Below are positions 28,420-37,175 of a stretch of 64,000 bases of DNA, one piece after another. The notes below the pieces were generated by a model. That model was not told where the DNA came from and did no database searches. It saw only the letters and a list, made by a program, of their open reading frames with translations. How positions within the stretch are numbered: position 1 is the first letter of the stretch; each line of letters starts with the position of its first letter. Source of the DNA: Bradyrhizobium guangdongense (GTDB lineage: Bacteria > Pseudomonadota > Alphaproteobacteria > Rhizobiales > Xanthobacteraceae); contig NZ_CP030052.1 in the NCBI RefSeq assembly GCF_004114975.1, positions 434,001-498,000 of the forward strand. The letters are read 5' to 3'. Made by a program: the position numbers and the translations under genes.

Positions 28420-29418
28420 TCAGACGTCAAGCCGCGCGAACAGACGGCGCGCGTTGCCTTCGAAAATGCCCTTCTTGTCAGCTTCGCTGATCTCGGTGAT
28501 CGATTCGATTACCGGCCTGATGTCGTCATAGGGCTTGCCCGAATTTGGATCGATGCCGCCGCCGCTGCCCGGCCGCTCGGTGCCGAAGACGCACCGATCG
28601 GCGCCGACCACGTCGAACAGCAGCTCCAGCGATTTCTTGTAGTGCAGTACCGTATCGAACCAGAAGCGCTTGAGCGTCTCGTCGAAAGTCTCGGCCTTCG
28701 CCCCCGAGGCGGCGGCGAACATTTGGCGATTCGAGCGCCAGCGACCGACTTGATACGGCACGGAGCCGCCGCCATGGCTGATCAGCAGCTTCAAGCTGGG
28801 AAAGCGCTTGAACACGTCGGACCGGGAGATCGAGGTGATGGCAAGGCTCTCTTCCGTGATGAAGTGCTCGTCATACGTTTCGCGGCCGCAGCAGGCGCAG
28901 CTGTGGATGTGACCAGGGATATCGTGCTCGCAGAGGAATTCGTATAGGGGATACCAATAGGAATCGCCCATCGGCGGCGACTTGCCGGCCCCCTCCGAAG
29001 GATCGGGATTGATCAACACGCCCAGAAAGCCGAGATCGTTGATGCACCGCTTGATCTCGTCGAACATCTTTTCAACCGGCACGCCCGTCGCTTGAGGCAG
29101 GCCGCCCACGCCGCGGAAGCGCTTGGGGTGCAACTTGATCGTGCGTGCGATCATGTCGTTGTTGTCCTGCGCCCAGCTGACGATGTCGTCCCAGCGGTTC
29201 TCGCCATGCAGCATCATGAAAGGCCGGGGTGAGAGAACCTGGATGTCGGTGCCGACGCCGTCCATGATCTGCACGTTCTGGGCTGCTGATTTCTCAAGCT
29301 CTGCATCCGGGATCTTGGCGTGATAGATGCCGTATTGGCCGCGCGCGACCTGGAGATTTCCGCGATGGGCGTAGAAGCTCGGCGGCGCGACGAGATGCGC
29401 GTGGGCGTCGATGATCAT
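28420..29418 (-). CDS. Amidohydrolase-family enzyme, LigJ-like (4-oxalomesaconate hydratase-like)
   Basis: 332 residues from MIIDAHAHLVAPP, preceded by GGGAGA. HxH opens the metal site, and IPGHIHSCAC and LISHGGGSVPYQVGRWRS supply further histidines. The segment FGTERPGSGGGIDP, then GKPYDDI, near the end resembles LigJ, which hydrates 4-oxalomesaconate in protocatechuate/gallate 4,5-cleavage. Decarboxylases of the ACMSD type share the fold and cannot be excluded, particularly with RidA next door. It is first in the minus-strand operon (amidohydrolase, RidA, two RraA) and divergent from the ring-cleavage dioxygenase, with two operator-like boxes in the 175-bp gap. Cytosolic. Confidence 0.8.
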   Translation of the reverse strand: MIIDAHAHLVAPPSFYAHRGNLQVARGQYGIYHAKIPDAELEKSAAQNVQIMDGVGTDIQVLSPRPFMMLHGENRWDDIVSWAQDNNDMIARTIKLHPKRFRGVGGLPQATGVPVEKMFDEIKRCINDLGFLGVLINPDPSEGAGKSPPMGDSYWYPLYEFLCEHDIPGHIHSCACCGRETYDEHFITEESLAITSISRSDVFKRFPSLKLLISHGGGSVPYQVGRWRSNRQMFAAASGAKAETFDETLKRFWFDTVLHYKKSLELLFDVVGADRCVFGTERPGSGGGIDPNSGKPYDDIRPVIESITEISEADKKGIFEGNARRLFARLDV

Positions 29419-29468
29419 GCGGACATTTCTCCCTGGATGGATAGCGCGGGTCTTGCGACCACTAAATC

Positions 29469-29480
29469 TTCCACATGGTA
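29469..29480. promoter_or_regulatory. Operator box A (TTCCACATGGTA)
   Basis: It is followed by TAATTAAAAAG. It lies in the divergent gap, 51 bp before the amidohydrolase start. Box B, 90 bp away, repeats the pattern including the TAATTAAAA flank. Confidence 0.6.
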
Positions 29481-29558
29481 TAATTAAAAAGCGACCGTCG
29501 CAAGCCCTGGGAATTGCGTCGAGGCGATTGCCATTCGCGATCGCTCGTAGCAATATAG

Positions 29559-29569
29559 TCCATCTGGTA
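29559..29569. promoter_or_regulatory. Operator box B (TCCATCTGGTA)
   Basis: It is followed by AAATTAAAAGAG and lies 25 bp before the dioxygenase start. Same motif and flank as box A. Two further copies lie before the P450 operon (33830) and the ABC/ligase divergent gap (38401). Confidence 0.6.
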
Positions 29570-29593
29570 AAATTAAAAGAGAGGAAATGTCCA

Positions 29594-30586
29594 ATGGCGA
29601 AAATCGTTCTCGGCCTCGCCGCGTCGCACACCCCCATGCTCGCGCTGGAGGGAAAGCGTTGGAGCGAGCGCGCGGCTGACGATCTCAAGAACAAAGCTCT
29701 CAATCTCTCCGATGGCCGCTATGTGTCCTACGACGAGCTCGCCCGCGAAAACGGCGCTCCTTATGCGGCGCTGGCGACCGAGGCGAAGTTCCTGGAGATC
29801 GAGGCCGCATCGCAGAAGGCTCTGGATTACATGGCCGACCGCCTGGCGCAGGTTGCACCCGACGTCGTGCTGATCGTGGGGGACGATCAGGCCGAATTGT
29901 TCAGCCTATCCAACATGCCCGCAATCTCCATCTTCTATGGAGAGGAGATCCTGACGCATGAGCGCCATCTCACGCCGCAGACGCCGAATTGGATCGGCAC
30001 GGTCATGAAGGGATATGCCATGGATGCAGTCCATACGTTTCCGGGCTGTCCAGAGCTCGCCCGCGAGCTGATCCATGGTCTGATCGAGAACGACGTGGAC
30101 ATCGGAGCAGCAGCGAAGGTGGATGACCCGCACAAGGCCGGATTCGGCCATGCCTACGGCTTCATCATCGAGCGGCTGTTCAAGGGAAAGTCCATTCCGG
30201 TTCTGCCGGTCCTGCTGAACACCTACTTTCCGCCCAATGCCCCGACGGCACGACGCGCCTATGGCGTCGGACAGGCGATCGCGAGCCTCATTTCACGGTC
30301 GAAGTTGGATGCCCGAGTGGCCGTGGTGGCCAGCGGCGGCCTGAGCCATTTTGTCGTGGACGAGAAGCTCGATCGCAAGGTGCTCGATGCGATCAAGCGC
30401 AAGGACGTGTCCGTCCTCAAGTCGCTGACCAGGGGAGAGTTGAACTCCGGCTCTTCGGAACTCCTGAATTGGGTGATGGTCGCGGGCATGTCCGAGCATC
30501 TCGACAACGACTGGACGGAATACTATCCAGGCTATAGGACCCCGGCCGGTACAGGCACGGGTATCGGCTTCGCCGTCTGGTCCTAA
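29594..30586 (+). CDS. LigB-type class III extradiol ring-cleavage dioxygenase
   Basis: 330 residues from MAKIVLGLAASHTPML, with GAGG nine bases upstream. The family of protocatechuate 4,5-dioxygenase beta subunits and related Fe(II) enzymes is shown by the first histidine in ASHTPM, the APDVVLIVGDDQAELF strand, PVLPVLLNTYFPP, and the histidine in VASGGLSHFV, which serves as the acid/base. There is no separate alpha (LigA-like) gene; single-chain members exist. It should open a catechol-type ring next to a hydroxyl and feed the product to the divergent LigJ/RraA genes. It stands alone on the plus strand behind operator box B. Confidence 0.85.
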   Translation: MAKIVLGLAASHTPMLALEGKRWSERAADDLKNKALNLSDGRYVSYDELARENGAPYAALATEAKFLEIEAASQKALDYMADRLAQVAPDVVLIVGDDQAELFSLSNMPAISIFYGEEILTHERHLTPQTPNWIGTVMKGYAMDAVHTFPGCPELARELIHGLIENDVDIGAAAKVDDPHKAGFGHAYGFIIERLFKGKSIPVLPVLLNTYFPPNAPTARRAYGVGQAIASLISRSKLDARVAVVASGGLSHFVVDEKLDRKVLDAIKRKDVSVLKSLTRGELNSGSSELLNWVMVAGMSEHLDNDWTEYYPGYRTPAGTGTGIGFAVWS

Positions 30587-30610
30587 ATTTCCCGGCACAG
30601 CGAGCGACTG

Positions 30611-30636
30611 CCGCCGGCGAGGCGACTTGCCGGCGG
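30611..30636. other. GC-rich hairpin after the dioxygenase gene
   Basis: CCGCCGGC and GCCGGCGG pair perfectly around a ten-base loop, 25 bp after the stop. No T-run follows, so it is at most a factor-dependent or processing end. Confidence 0.45.
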
Positions 30637-30740
30637 AGTTCACGCCTGTGTCGCTCCGGTCTGTGTGTTCCGCTTGTGCGCGTCGGGCGCGGTGTTGACA
30701 AACCGGTCGCTCCGGCGGATAGGCTTCGTGCGGACATGGC

Positions 30741-31496
30741 ATGCCACGCGGAGCTGTTTTGGCGACGGATCTGACCAAGGAAACCCTCGACGAGGTCGTG
30801 AATCAGCGCCGGCGCCAGCAGCGTTCCCTCGACACAAGGGAACGGATCCTGGAGGCCGCTTTCGAGGAATTCGCCGAGCGTGGCTTTGAGGGAGCGTCGA
30901 CACGGACGGTTGCAGCCAAGGCCGGCGTTCAGCATCCGCTCGTGACTTATCATTTCAAGAACAAGGACGGGCTTTGGCGCGCCGTCCTATCAACGACGAG
31001 CGTGAATTTCAGCCGGCACTTCCAAGACTACCTTGCCGGCGTCTCTAAGCAGGACGAGGTGGGACAGCTCAGGGTTCTCCAGGAGCAGTTCATCCGCTTC
31101 GCCGCTGCCAATCCGAACTTCCATTGGCTGATGTCACACGAGGGAAAGCGCGAGAGCGAACGGCTGACCTGGCTAGTCGAAGATCGGGTCCGCAACTATT
31201 TCAACGTCGTCGCGAAGCTCATCCGTGCGGCTCAAAAGCAAGACCGTTACGTCGAGGGCGATCCCTATCATCTCCAGTATCTGTTCATCGGTGCGGTAAC
31301 GCGTATCTTCATGCTTTCGGCCGAGGTCCAGCAGGTGATGGGCCACTCGCCTTTTTCAAAGAAATTCGTTGATGAGCACATCCGCACCTGCTGCGCGCTG
31401 TTTTTCCGCGAGCCGGCAGAGCAACCTCGCCGGCGTAAGCTCGCTCCGCGAAACAAAGACGCAAAACGCGTTACCAAGCGAGCGGCAAGCTCCTGA
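30741..31496 (+). CDS. TetR-family regulator of the aromatic island
   Basis: 251 residues. The HTH covers about residues 30-75 (RERILEAAFEEFAERGFEGA, then HPLVTYHFKNKDGLW). The remainder is a helical ligand-binding domain, with a basic C-terminal tail (RRRKLAPRNKDAKR). It lies between the ring-cleavage dioxygenase and the P450 operon, and its end overlaps the end of the first P450 gene by 26 bases (convergent). It is the only regulator inside the island. It is therefore the natural candidate to bind the four TCCATATGGTA-like boxes, but that link is inference. No box lies directly before its own gene. The effector is probably an aromatic acid or its CoA thioester. Confidence 0.85.
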   Translation: MPRGAVLATDLTKETLDEVVNQRRRQQRSLDTRERILEAAFEEFAERGFEGASTRTVAAKAGVQHPLVTYHFKNKDGLWRAVLSTTSVNFSRHFQDYLAGVSKQDEVGQLRVLQEQFIRFAAANPNFHWLMSHEGKRESERLTWLVEDRVRNYFNVVAKLIRAAQKQDRYVEGDPYHLQYLFIGAVTRIFMLSAEVQQVMGHSPFSKKFVDEHIRTCCALFFREPAEQPRRRKLAPRNKDAKRVTKRAASS

Positions 31497-32637
31497 AGCC
31501 GCGCACCATCAGGTGACGAACACGAACTGCGCGGGCGAGGTCAATCTCGAAGTCCCCGAAAGTGCTCAGCACTTTCGGCAGAATGGTGCGGAGCATGGCG
31601 CGTGTCGCGGGGGCGCCGAGGCAAATATGCGGCCCCGAACCGAAGCCGAAATGGCGAACCTTGCCCCGGTCGACATTGAAGGTCTCGGCATTTGTAATTG
31701 CGCTCTCATCGCGATTGGCGGAGCCGTAAAGCAACACCACCCGGCTGCCTGCTGGAATGTCGGTTTCGCTGAGGGCGACCGGGCTGGAAGTGATCCGCGC
31801 GAAACACTGTGTCGAGGTATCCCAGCGCACACCCTCTTCGATGGTAGCTTCGACCAAGCTCTGATCGGCCAGGATGCGCGATCGCTGCTCGGGGTGGCGC
31901 CAGAGCGCATGGACCAGGTTGGGTAGAAAGTGGCCGATGGAGGCATTGCCGGCCAGGAGCACGGTCATCATGTTTGCGACGATCTCGGTATCCGTGAGGG
32001 GCGCTCCATCCTGTTGAGCAGCGATCAGGACCGAGAAGAGATCGTCCCCACGTTCGACACGCCGGCGTTCCAACTCCTCGGACAGCAGCGCAATGACCTT
32101 GGCGCGTTCTTCCTCGGAGAGCGCAGGCCCCGCGGGGCCGGAATTCCCGCGAAATAAACGCTCCGACAGCTCGGCTGCGCGCTGCGCCGAATCGGGTCCC
32201 AGCCCCAGCATCCTGCCTAGCGCGCCGAACAGCACCGGGCGGCTCACTTCGGCGACAAAGTCGCATCGGCGCCGGGTGCCAAGCGCTTCCAGGCCCTTAG
32301 CGAGAGTATCGCGGATCCAGGGCAGAACCAGCTCGATACGCGCCGGGCTCAGTCCCCGCATGATGATCCGGCGAAGCTCGTCATGCCGTGGCGGGTCGAT
32401 CGAGCCGAGCGTCTTGCCCACGCGCAGCGGAGAATCGCTGAGGGCGTTCCCGGCGGAGGACGAGAGCAGGACGGGATTGTTCAGTGCATAGGCGATATCC
32501 GCATAGCGGCTCACGAACCAGAGCTTTGTGGTAGGGCAATGATAGACCGGACATTCGGAGCGCAGGCGACGATAGGTCGGATAGGGGTCATCGAGAAACC
32601 CATTGCCGGTGAGGTCGAACTCGCTCACCTCGTTCAC
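31471..32637 (-). CDS. Cytochrome P450 (downstream member of a tandem pair)
   Basis: 388 residues, a bacterial soluble P450. The haem loop is FGFGSGPHICLGAPATRA with the thiolate at Cys 339. The K-helix ExxR is EGVRW. The oxygen-activating I-helix reads LLAGNASIGHF at 227-237: the usual Gly-x-Asp/Glu-Thr pattern is replaced by Gly-Asn-Ala-Ser, so the acid-alcohol pair is absent. Its start overlaps the upstream P450 by four bases. No ferredoxin or reductase gene adjoins it. In this setting hydroxylation or O-demethylation of a ring substituent before ring cleavage is a reasonable guess. Confidence 0.92.
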   Translation of the reverse strand: MNEVSEFDLTGNGFLDDPYPTYRRLRSECPVYHCPTTKLWFVSRYADIAYALNNPVLLSSSAGNALSDSPLRVGKTLGSIDPPRHDELRRIIMRGLSPARIELVLPWIRDTLAKGLEALGTRRRCDFVAEVSRPVLFGALGRMLGLGPDSAQRAAELSERLFRGNSGPAGPALSEEERAKVIALLSEELERRRVERGDDLFSVLIAAQQDGAPLTDTEIVANMMTVLLAGNASIGHFLPNLVHALWRHPEQRSRILADQSLVEATIEEGVRWDTSTQCFARITSSPVALSETDIPAGSRVVLLYGSANRDESAITNAETFNVDRGKVRHFGFGSGPHICLGAPATRAMLRTILPKVLSTFGDFEIDLARAVRVRHLMVRGFRSLPLAW

Positions 32638-33794
32638 CAGCGGATCGTCAGCTTGTAAAAGCCGCGTACCATCATGTGAGCGACGCGTTCGGCGTTCGCG
32701 ACGTCGAGCTCATAGTCGCCGAGCGCCGGCAGCAGAGGGGTCATGACCGTTCGCATCATGGCCCGTGCTGCGGGCGCCCCAAGGCAGATATGGGGGCCGG
32801 AGCCGAAGCCAAAATGCCGGGTCTTTGGCCGGCTGATGTCAAAGCGGTCCGGATCCGGGATAGCGCGTTCGTCGCGATTGGCGGCCGCGAAACAGACCAC
32901 GAGCCGGCTGTCTGCCGGAATTGCGATTCCGTGCAGCTTGACCTCCTTCGTGGTCTGCCGTCCGAAAGCCTGGGTTGACGTATCCCAGCGAACGCCTTCG
33001 TTCACGGCGGCATCCAGCAGGGCCGGATCGGCCTGCAACTTGCGACGCTCGTCCGGATTGGTCCAGAGCGCGTAGATCAAGTTAGAGAAATAATGCCCGA
33101 TGGACGCGTTGCCCGCGAGCAGGACGGTCGACATGTTGCCCAGAATCTCGCCGTCGGAAAGTGGTGCTCCCCCCTCCTGTGCGTCGAGCAGGAACGAGAA
33201 CAGATCGTCACTGCGGTCCTTGCGACGTCGCTCGAGCTGCTCGGTGAGCAGTTCAAACACCCCTTCCATCAAGCCCGGCCTCGCAGCCGGGCCCATCGGT
33301 CCCGTATCGGTATGAAAGATGTCCCGCGACAAATCCGCCGCCCGGTCCGCAGCTTCGCCGTCCAACCCGAGCATCCGCCCGAGTGCGCCATAGAGGATGG
33401 GCCTGCTGATATCTGCCATGAAGTCGCACTCACGACGGGTGCCGAACTTGTGCAGCAGTCGATCGACGTCGCGCTGAATGGCGGGCAGCATGGATTCGAT
33501 GCGCGCGGGCGTGAAGCCCTTCATCACCACACGGCGAAGTTCGTCATGACGCGGCGGATCGGTCGATCCGAGCGTCCTGCCCACCCGCAAGGGTGAATCG
33601 ACCAGCGCATTGCCACGCGCCGAAGAGAAGACCTCGTAGTCGTTGAGGATGCGCGCCACGTCCTCGTTTCGCGTGATGATGTAGAACCCGCTCCCTTCGT
33701 GCAGATAGACCGGATGGTCGTCGCGCAACACCTTGTAGGTGGGATAGGGGTCGTCCACGAAGTTCCGCTCCTCGGGATCGAAACGAAAGGCCAT
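32634..33794 (-). CDS. Cytochrome P450 (upstream member of a tandem pair)
   Basis: 386 residues, clearly paralogous to the next gene. Both contain GNAL-DSPLRVG-TLGS and DPPRHDELRR, and both end alike. Cys 337 in FGFGSGPHICLGAPAARA binds haem, and EGVRW is the ExxR site. Its I-helix has the same deviation, LLAGNASIGHY at 225-235. Operator box C lies 36 bp before the ATG, so this is the first gene of the P450 operon. The pair may act on two related substrates or form one functional unit. Electron-transfer partners must come from elsewhere, or hydrogen peroxide might substitute. Confidence 0.92.
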   Translation of the reverse strand: MAFRFDPEERNFVDDPYPTYKVLRDDHPVYLHEGSGFYIITRNEDVARILNDYEVFSSARGNALVDSPLRVGRTLGSTDPPRHDELRRVVMKGFTPARIESMLPAIQRDVDRLLHKFGTRRECDFMADISRPILYGALGRMLGLDGEAADRAADLSRDIFHTDTGPMGPAARPGLMEGVFELLTEQLERRRKDRSDDLFSFLLDAQEGGAPLSDGEILGNMSTVLLAGNASIGHYFSNLIYALWTNPDERRKLQADPALLDAAVNEGVRWDTSTQAFGRQTTKEVKLHGIAIPADSRLVVCFAAANRDERAIPDPDRFDISRPKTRHFGFGSGPHICLGAPAARAMMRTVMTPLLPALGDYELDVANAERVAHMMVRGFYKLTIRW

Positions 33795-33829
33795 GTGGTT
33801 CTCCCAGGAAATTATTATTACGCTAAATC

Positions 33830-33840
33830 TACCATATGGA
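33830..33840. promoter_or_regulatory. Operator box C (TCCATATGGTA on the minus strand)
   Basis: On the minus strand it reads TGTCCATATGGTAGATTTA, 36 bp before the start of the first P450 gene. Same motif as boxes A, B and D, with the palindromic core CCATATGG. Confidence 0.65.
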
Positions 33841-33863
33841 CAGTATAATGAGCAAGCCTTCGG

Positions 33864-34592
33864 CTACGCGGCGCGACCGGGTTTGCGGATGCCGACATAT
33901 TGTTCGAGGGCACCGCGATCCGCCGCAATAGCGCTGCTTTCTCCGTTGCGAACGGCAATGCCGCGCTCCAGGATGATCGCCTGCCGCGCCAGCCTGAGCG
34001 CGAAGCCTGCGTGCTGCTCGATCAGAATGACCGCCATGCTCTCGGTCTCGGTGATCGCGGTGATGCAGCGCGCGACGTCCTGCGCGACGACGGGGGCGAG
34101 GCCTTCGAGCGGCTCGTCGAGCAGCAGCAAGCGCGGGTTCGTCACCAGGGCTCGACCGATCGCCAGCATCTGCTGTTCGCCGCCCGACAGCTGATCTCCG
34201 AAATTGGTGCGACGTGCCTTCAGACTTGGAAACATCTCGAAGATGCGCTCGATTGTCCAAGGTCCGTTCGTCGCGGCAATCTGCAGGTTCTCCTCGACAG
34301 TGAGGGGGGCGAATATCTCGCGGCCTTGCGGCACCCACCCGATGCCCAGTCGGCATCGCCGGTGTGGCGCTAGGTCGGCGATCTCGTTGCCGCGAAAACG
34401 AATTCGCCCCGAGCGGGGCGTGAGATGACCCGCAAGGGCGAGCATCAGGGTTGATTTTCCGGCCCCGTTTCGGCCCAGAACCGCAAGAGAGCCGCCGGCC
34501 TCAATCGCGAAGGACAGTCCGCTGATGACGATTCCTTCACCATAGCCCACGTTGAGCTGGTCGACCTCGAGCAGCGGCTCAGTCACGGTCAT
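33864..34592 (-). CDS. ABC transporter ATPase, LivF-type
   Basis: About 242 residues from MTVTEPLLEVDQLNV (34592). A GTG six bases later has better spacing from GGAG, so either may be the start. The Walker A is LGRNGAGKST, the signature LSGGEQQMLAIGRALV, and the Walker B LLLLDEPLEGLAP. The short form without a long C-terminal tail is typical of LivF, one of the two ATPases of branched-chain-type uptake systems. In the island it probably energises uptake of an aromatic acid, as such systems do in relatives (e.g. the coumarate-type transporters). Its start overlaps the end of the LivG-type gene. Confidence 0.9.
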   Translation of the reverse strand: MTVTEPLLEVDQLNVGYGEGIVISGLSFAIEAGGSLAVLGRNGAGKSTLMLALAGHLTPRSGRIRFRGNEIADLAPHRRCRLGIGWVPQGREIFAPLTVEENLQIAATNGPWTIERIFEMFPSLKARRTNFGDQLSGGEQQMLAIGRALVTNPRLLLLDEPLEGLAPVVAQDVARCITAITETESMAVILIEQHAGFALRLARQAIILERGIAVRNGESSAIAADRGALEQYVGIRKPGRAA

Positions 34593-35331
34593 CTCCGAGA
34601 TAAATCCGCCGCACCTCCGGGTCGGTCGCGATCTCGCCGGGCTTGCCTTGGCGAAATACCGAACCGGCGACGAGAACGGTGATCGTGTCGGCAAAACGAA
34701 AGACCAGATCCATGTCGTGCTCGATGAAGAGAACGGCGATCTGATCGGGGAGGGATTCGATAGCCTGCATCAGCTCAAAGCTCTCGCCGGCGGGAACTCC
34801 CGCCGCCGGCTCGTCCAACAGCAGCACGCGGGGACGGCCGGCGAGGGCGAGAGCAATCTCCACAAGGCGCTGGCGACCGTAAGATAGTTCGGCAGTCCGC
34901 CGCAGGCAGTCGCGGTCAAGCCCGACCGAACGCGCCAACTCATACGCCTCGTCCGTGGTGTCGGGCTGCCGATGTAAGGCCTGAAGAGGCCTGCCAAGCC
35001 GTCCGCGGCGCCGGGCGACCGCGAGCATGATCGATTCCAGCGGCGTCAGATGCGGGAACAGGGCGTTAATCTGGAAAGTCCGCCCCAATCCGCGTGCGAC
35101 ACGCTGATCGGTGCTCAATCGATCGATTGGCTCGCCCTCCAGCAGAATGCTGCCGCTGCTCGGGGCCAGCACGCCGGTGAGCAGGTTGATCAGCGTGCTC
35201 TTGCCGGCGCCGTTCGGCCCGATCAGGGCATGTCGACCGCCTGCCTTTAGCACGAGGCTGACGGCATTGGTGACCTTCAAGGCGCCAAATTGCTTGCAAA
35301 GGTCGCGTGTCTGGAGCGCGGCAACCGTCAT
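34579..35331 (-). CDS. ABC transporter ATPase, LivG-type
   Basis: 250 residues. Walker A IGPNGAGKST, a recognisable LivG insertion between Walker A and the signature (GLGRTFQINALFPHLT), signature LSYGRQRLVEIALALA, and Walker B VLLLDEPAAGVP. The C-terminal VFRQGKPGEIATDPEVRRIY tail is the LivG hallmark. It pairs with the LivF-type protein as an ATPase dimer under the two permeases. ATG at 35331 overlaps the stop of the livM-like frame (ATGA). This coupling shows that the downstream frame of that broken gene is the ancestral one. Confidence 0.92.
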   Translation of the reverse strand: MTVAALQTRDLCKQFGALKVTNAVSLVLKAGGRHALIGPNGAGKSTLINLLTGVLAPSSGSILLEGEPIDRLSTDQRVARGLGRTFQINALFPHLTPLESIMLAVARRRGRLGRPLQALHRQPDTTDEAYELARSVGLDRDCLRRTAELSYGRQRLVEIALALAGRPRVLLLDEPAAGVPAGESFELMQAIESLPDQIAVLFIEHDMDLVFRFADTITVLVAGSVFRQGKPGEIATDPEVRRIYLGDDRD

Positions 35332-36312
35332 CTCGCTCGCCTCCAGCGCACGATCTTGCTCCGAACCAGGCTCACGACGCCGAGTAGGCCGCCTCTAGCC
35401 GTCAACACGATCGCGATCAGCACCAGGCCGAGCCAGAACATCCAATATACAGGATTGACCGTCGACAGCAGGTCGCGCATCCAGATGAACGCGGCAGCCC
35501 CAATGAAGCCGCCGATAAGCGTGCCAATTCCGCCGACGATCAGCATGACGAGGGCCGACACCGATCGTTCGAAGCTCAACGTTTCCAGTGCGACGATCTG
35601 TGTGGTCTGCGCCAGCAGCGCGCCTCGCCGCCGATATCGTGAAAGCGATCATCTTGCGCCGTGTGATGGAGACGCCGAGCATCGGAACGCGGGTCTGGTT
35701 CTCGCGAATGGCCTGCAGCGCGAGACCCTCCGGCGAGTGGACATAACGCCGGGCGACAAGATAAAGCGTCAATGCGCTGCAATAGGCATACCAGAACGCG
35801 GTTCGGCCGAAGAGATCGAACTCGAACAGCCCGAGCAGCGGCCACATCTCGATTCCCTGGAGACCGCTGTCGCCGCCGGTGAGCCAAGGCAGGCGGCTTG
35901 CGCCTTCATAGAGCAGAAGCCCGATGCAAAGCGTCACCATGAGCACTGCGGCGCCGCGGACTTTTGCAATCAGCGTGCTGAAGGCGAAGCCGAGAGCGCC
36001 GGTCACGAGCCCGGCAGCAAGAACGCCGGAGATCGGCTCGCCCCAGCCATGCGCAGCGAGCAATCCCGCCGTGTAGGCGCCGAGTCCGAAAAAGGCGGCA
36101 TGTCCGAAGGACGGAATCCCGCCATAGCCGAGCAACAGATCGAGCGACATCGCAAACAGGCCGCCGATTAGGATCTGTGTGAGAAGGACGAGCTTGCCGG
36201 GAAAGAGGACATAGCAGGCCGCTGCAGCGATCCAAAAGACCAGCTCGACCAAGGTCCATCTGGCGCGAAAGCGCACCGCAGTTCGCGCGAGGTCGAGAGT
36301 GATGTCGCTCAT
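35328..36312 (-). pseudogene. ABC permease, LivM-type, frameshifted in the middle
   Basis: ATG at 36312 overlaps the livH-type stop. The first frame encodes a normal LivM N-terminal two thirds (LLLGYGGIPSFGHAAFFGLG, RENQTRVPMLGVSITRRKMI) up to AFTISAA, then becomes basic nonsense ending at 35395. From 35625 the true continuation is in another frame: GALLAQTTQIVALETLSFER, then LIVGGIGTLIGGFIGAAAF, to the stop at 35328. The family normally has about four to five more residues at the junction. A deletion of about 11 bases therefore fits better than a one-base read error. If real, the whole uptake system is probably inactive, because LivM is a core membrane subunit. Confidence 0.75.
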
Positions 36313-37172
36313 TGCGGACGGCCGGCTAGGCCTTGCGGGCGCACCGTCAGGACGGAAAGCGCCGTTGCATAGATGATAAACGCGCCGATCTCCGGAAGCA
36401 GATATTTCCCGGCCACGTCAAGGACCCCGAACATGAGGCAGGCGGCAAACGTTCCGCGCAAGGAGCCGAGCCCGCCGACGCTGACCACGATCAGCAACTC
36501 CGTCAGAAATTTGATGGGGAAGTTCGGGTCGAGGCCAAGGAGCTTCACGCTGAGCGCGCCGCCTAGTCCAGCAAGCGCGGAGCCGAGAGCGAAGGCGAGG
36601 GCGTACAGTCTTGCGACGTCGATGCCGCAGGATGCCGTCATCCGCCGGTTGAAAACGGCCGCCCTTATCCTGGCGCCAAAATTCGTATGATCGATCAGAA
36701 CAAGCAGCGACAGAAGAAGTGCCGTGCCGAAGCCGATCAGAAAAAGCCGGTAGCGGCTGACCTCGACAGCGCCGATGCGGACGTTTCCGTCCAGCCATGA
36801 AGGCACCGCGATCGCCATCTGCTCTGGACCGACCAGATAGGTGGCTGCGGCAATCGACACGTAGACGACGCCGATCGTCAGCAGGACCTGTTCCAGCTCC
36901 GAGGCCTCGTACAGTCTCCGGAAAAGGCTGCGCTCGAGGATCGCACCCACGGCGGCCGCGATGGCGGCAGCCGCTGCCACCGCCGCAAGGAACGGCCACC
37001 CGGCCTTGCCGATCAGCAATGCCGCCGTGTAGCCTCCAACCATGGCCAGCGCCGCATGCGCCATATTGGCGAAGCCCATCAGCCCGAGCGTGATGGAGAG
37101 GCCACCAGCCATCAGAAACAGCACGAACCCATAAGCGATGCCGCCGATCAGAACGTTGACGAAGCCGACCAT
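36309..37172 (-). CDS. ABC transporter permease, LivH-type
   Basis: 287 residues with about eight hydrophobic segments. The LivH signatures are GLMGFANMAHAALAMVGGY near residue 30 and SVGGLGSLRGTFAACL near 237, the loop that contacts the ATPases. It would form the membrane channel with the LivM-type protein. Its stop overlaps the LivM start by four bases, and it begins four bases after the substrate-binding protein gene stop, so all five transporter genes form one transcript read from box D. Confidence 0.92.
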   Translation of the reverse strand: MVGFVNVLIGGIAYGFVLFLMAGGLSITLGLMGFANMAHAALAMVGGYTAALLIGKAGWPFLAAVAAAAAIAAAVGAILERSLFRRLYEASELEQVLLTIGVVYVSIAAATYLVGPEQMAIAVPSWLDGNVRIGAVEVSRYRLFLIGFGTALLLSLLVLIDHTNFGARIRAAVFNRRMTASCGIDVARLYALAFALGSALAGLGGALSVKLLGLDPNFPIKFLTELLIVVSVGGLGSLRGTFAACLMFGVLDVAGKYLLPEIGAFIIYATALSVLTVRPQGLAGRPQ

Positions 37173-37175
37173 GAT

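Noticed and set aside
29411..29593. N-terminal extension of the ring-cleavage dioxygenase (start at 29411).
   Set aside because: The extension would cover both operator boxes and the divergent promoter. The ATG at 29594 has a ribosome-binding site and begins with the family motif.
30611..30636. Intrinsic terminator after the dioxygenase gene.
   Set aside because: The stem is perfect but no T-run follows on the plus strand, so I list it only as a hairpin.
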